6,204 bases of DNA from Pseudomonadota bacterium (GTDB lineage: Bacteria; Pseudomonadota; Gammaproteobacteria; Xanthomonadales; Rhodanobacteraceae): NCBI GenBank assembly GCA_021798675.1, contig JAJZGE010000124.1, positions 1-6,204 on the forward strand. The letters are read 5' to 3'. The position numbers were made by a program, and so were the translations under genes. The first letter of the stretch is position 1; every line of letters starts with the position of its first letter. The notes under the pieces are model-generated. The model had not been told where the DNA came from. It was given only the letters and a program-made list of their open reading frames with translations, and searched no databases. Positions 5,691 to 6,204 of the stretch are shown here, in pieces.

Positions 5691-6204
5691 GTGTCGCGAA
5701 TCGCCGCTTTCCTTCTCGTCTCGCTAGTTGGAGTTGCTGCCGTGTCTTCCGCCGAAACCCCGTCGTCCTACACGCATGAAATCGAGCAATGGCGCGCCGC
5801 CCGCGTGGCGCGGCTCACCGGCCCGGACGGTTGGCTCAGCCTGATCGGGTTGGACTGGTTGCACGATGGCGCGAACCGCGTGGGCAGTGCCAGCGACAAC
5901 GACATCGTGCTGAAGGCCGGGCCCGCGCATCTCGGCACGGTGATGCTGGCGGCGGACGGCAAGGTGCGCATCGTGCTGGACGGGAACAGCGGCGCTACCG
6001 TCGACGGCAAGTTCGTCACGGAGGCCGCGCTGATCGACGACATGCACGCCGCCGCAGGCGCCGCGCCCACCACGGTGCGTTTCGGCAACGCGAACTTCTT
6101 CGTGATCGACCGCGACGGCCGCAAGGCATTGCGCGTGAAGGACAGCGACGCCGAGGCGCGTCACGATTTCGCCGGCATCGACTACTTTCCGATCGACCCC
6201 GCTT
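5691..6204 (+). CDS. Exported DUF1684 family protein, 3'-truncated by the window
   Basis: The frame begins at GTG 5691 and remains open to the right edge, giving 171 full codons. The first 21 residues form a typical Sec signal: MSR, a hydrophobic core IAAFLLVSLVGVAAV, then a predicted cut after SSA before ETPSSY. The mature part begins with YTHEIEQWRAARVARL (27-42), then GWLSLIGLDWL (47-57) and NRVGSASDNDIVL (62-74). This matches my recollection of the DUF1684 family (W-R near the start, a GWL-L-GL-WL motif and a G-S-N/D-I segment). The biochemical function is unknown. No lipobox cysteine is present, so it is probably a soluble periplasmic protein. The GTG start is chosen because it alone gives a complete signal peptide; later codons would remove it. 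It may be read from mutL transcripts or its own weak promoter. The family call is from memory of motifs, not a search. Confidence 0.82.
   Translation, partial: MSRIAAFLLVSLVGVAAVSSAETPSSYTHEIEQWRAARVARLTGPDGWLSLIGLDWLHDGANRVGSASDNDIVLKAGPAHLGTVMLAADGKVRIVLDGNSGATVDGKFVTEAALIDDMHAAAGAAPTTVRFGNANFFVIDRDGRKALRVKDSDAEARHDFAGIDYFPIDPA

Overview
The window is GC-rich, densely packed chromosomal housekeeping DNA from a gammaproteobacterium. The gene order nnr-tsaE-amidase-mutL, with a queG start divergent from nnr, matches the neighbourhood known from E. coli (queG/nnr/tsaE/amiB/mutL). Here mutL is followed by a DUF1684 lipoprotein-like or secreted protein gene instead of miaA-hfq. Together with the high GC content and the MutL type, this suggests the Xanthomonadales (Lysobacterales), perhaps the Rhodanobacteraceae or a relative. 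That placement is an inference from gene order and composition, not a database match.

Layout: positions 1-36 (minus strand) hold the first 12 codons of a gene that fits queG (epoxyqueuosine reductase). A 48-bp divergent promoter region lies between its start codon and that of nnr (plus, 85-1566, bifunctional NAD(P)H-hydrate repair enzyme). nnr overlaps tsaE (1563-2024, the ATPase of the t6A tRNA modification machinery) by four bases, so these two are surely co-transcribed. A 166-bp AT-richer gap (2025-2190) precedes the periplasmic cell-division amidase (2191-3747; AMIN, Amidase_3 and LysM domains). After 39 bp comes mutL (3787-5613), and after another 77 bp a secreted DUF1684 protein begins at a GTG (5691) and runs off the right edge.

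The genes do not form a single pathway: tRNA modification (queG, tsaE), metabolite repair (nnr), septal peptidoglycan splitting (amidase) and DNA mismatch repair (mutL) are neighbours by long-conserved synteny. No mobile element, CRISPR array, tRNA, rRNA or defence system is visible, and I see no undescribed multi-gene system.

The most interesting signals are regulatory. Three start codons (queG, nnr, mutL) each sit exactly six bases downstream of a TANNNT -10-like hexamer, which is the signature expected of leaderless mRNAs. The queG/nnr divergent region is also an almost perfect 58-bp palindrome that includes both -10 boxes and both start codons. The amidase leader is bracketed by a long-range inverted repeat.
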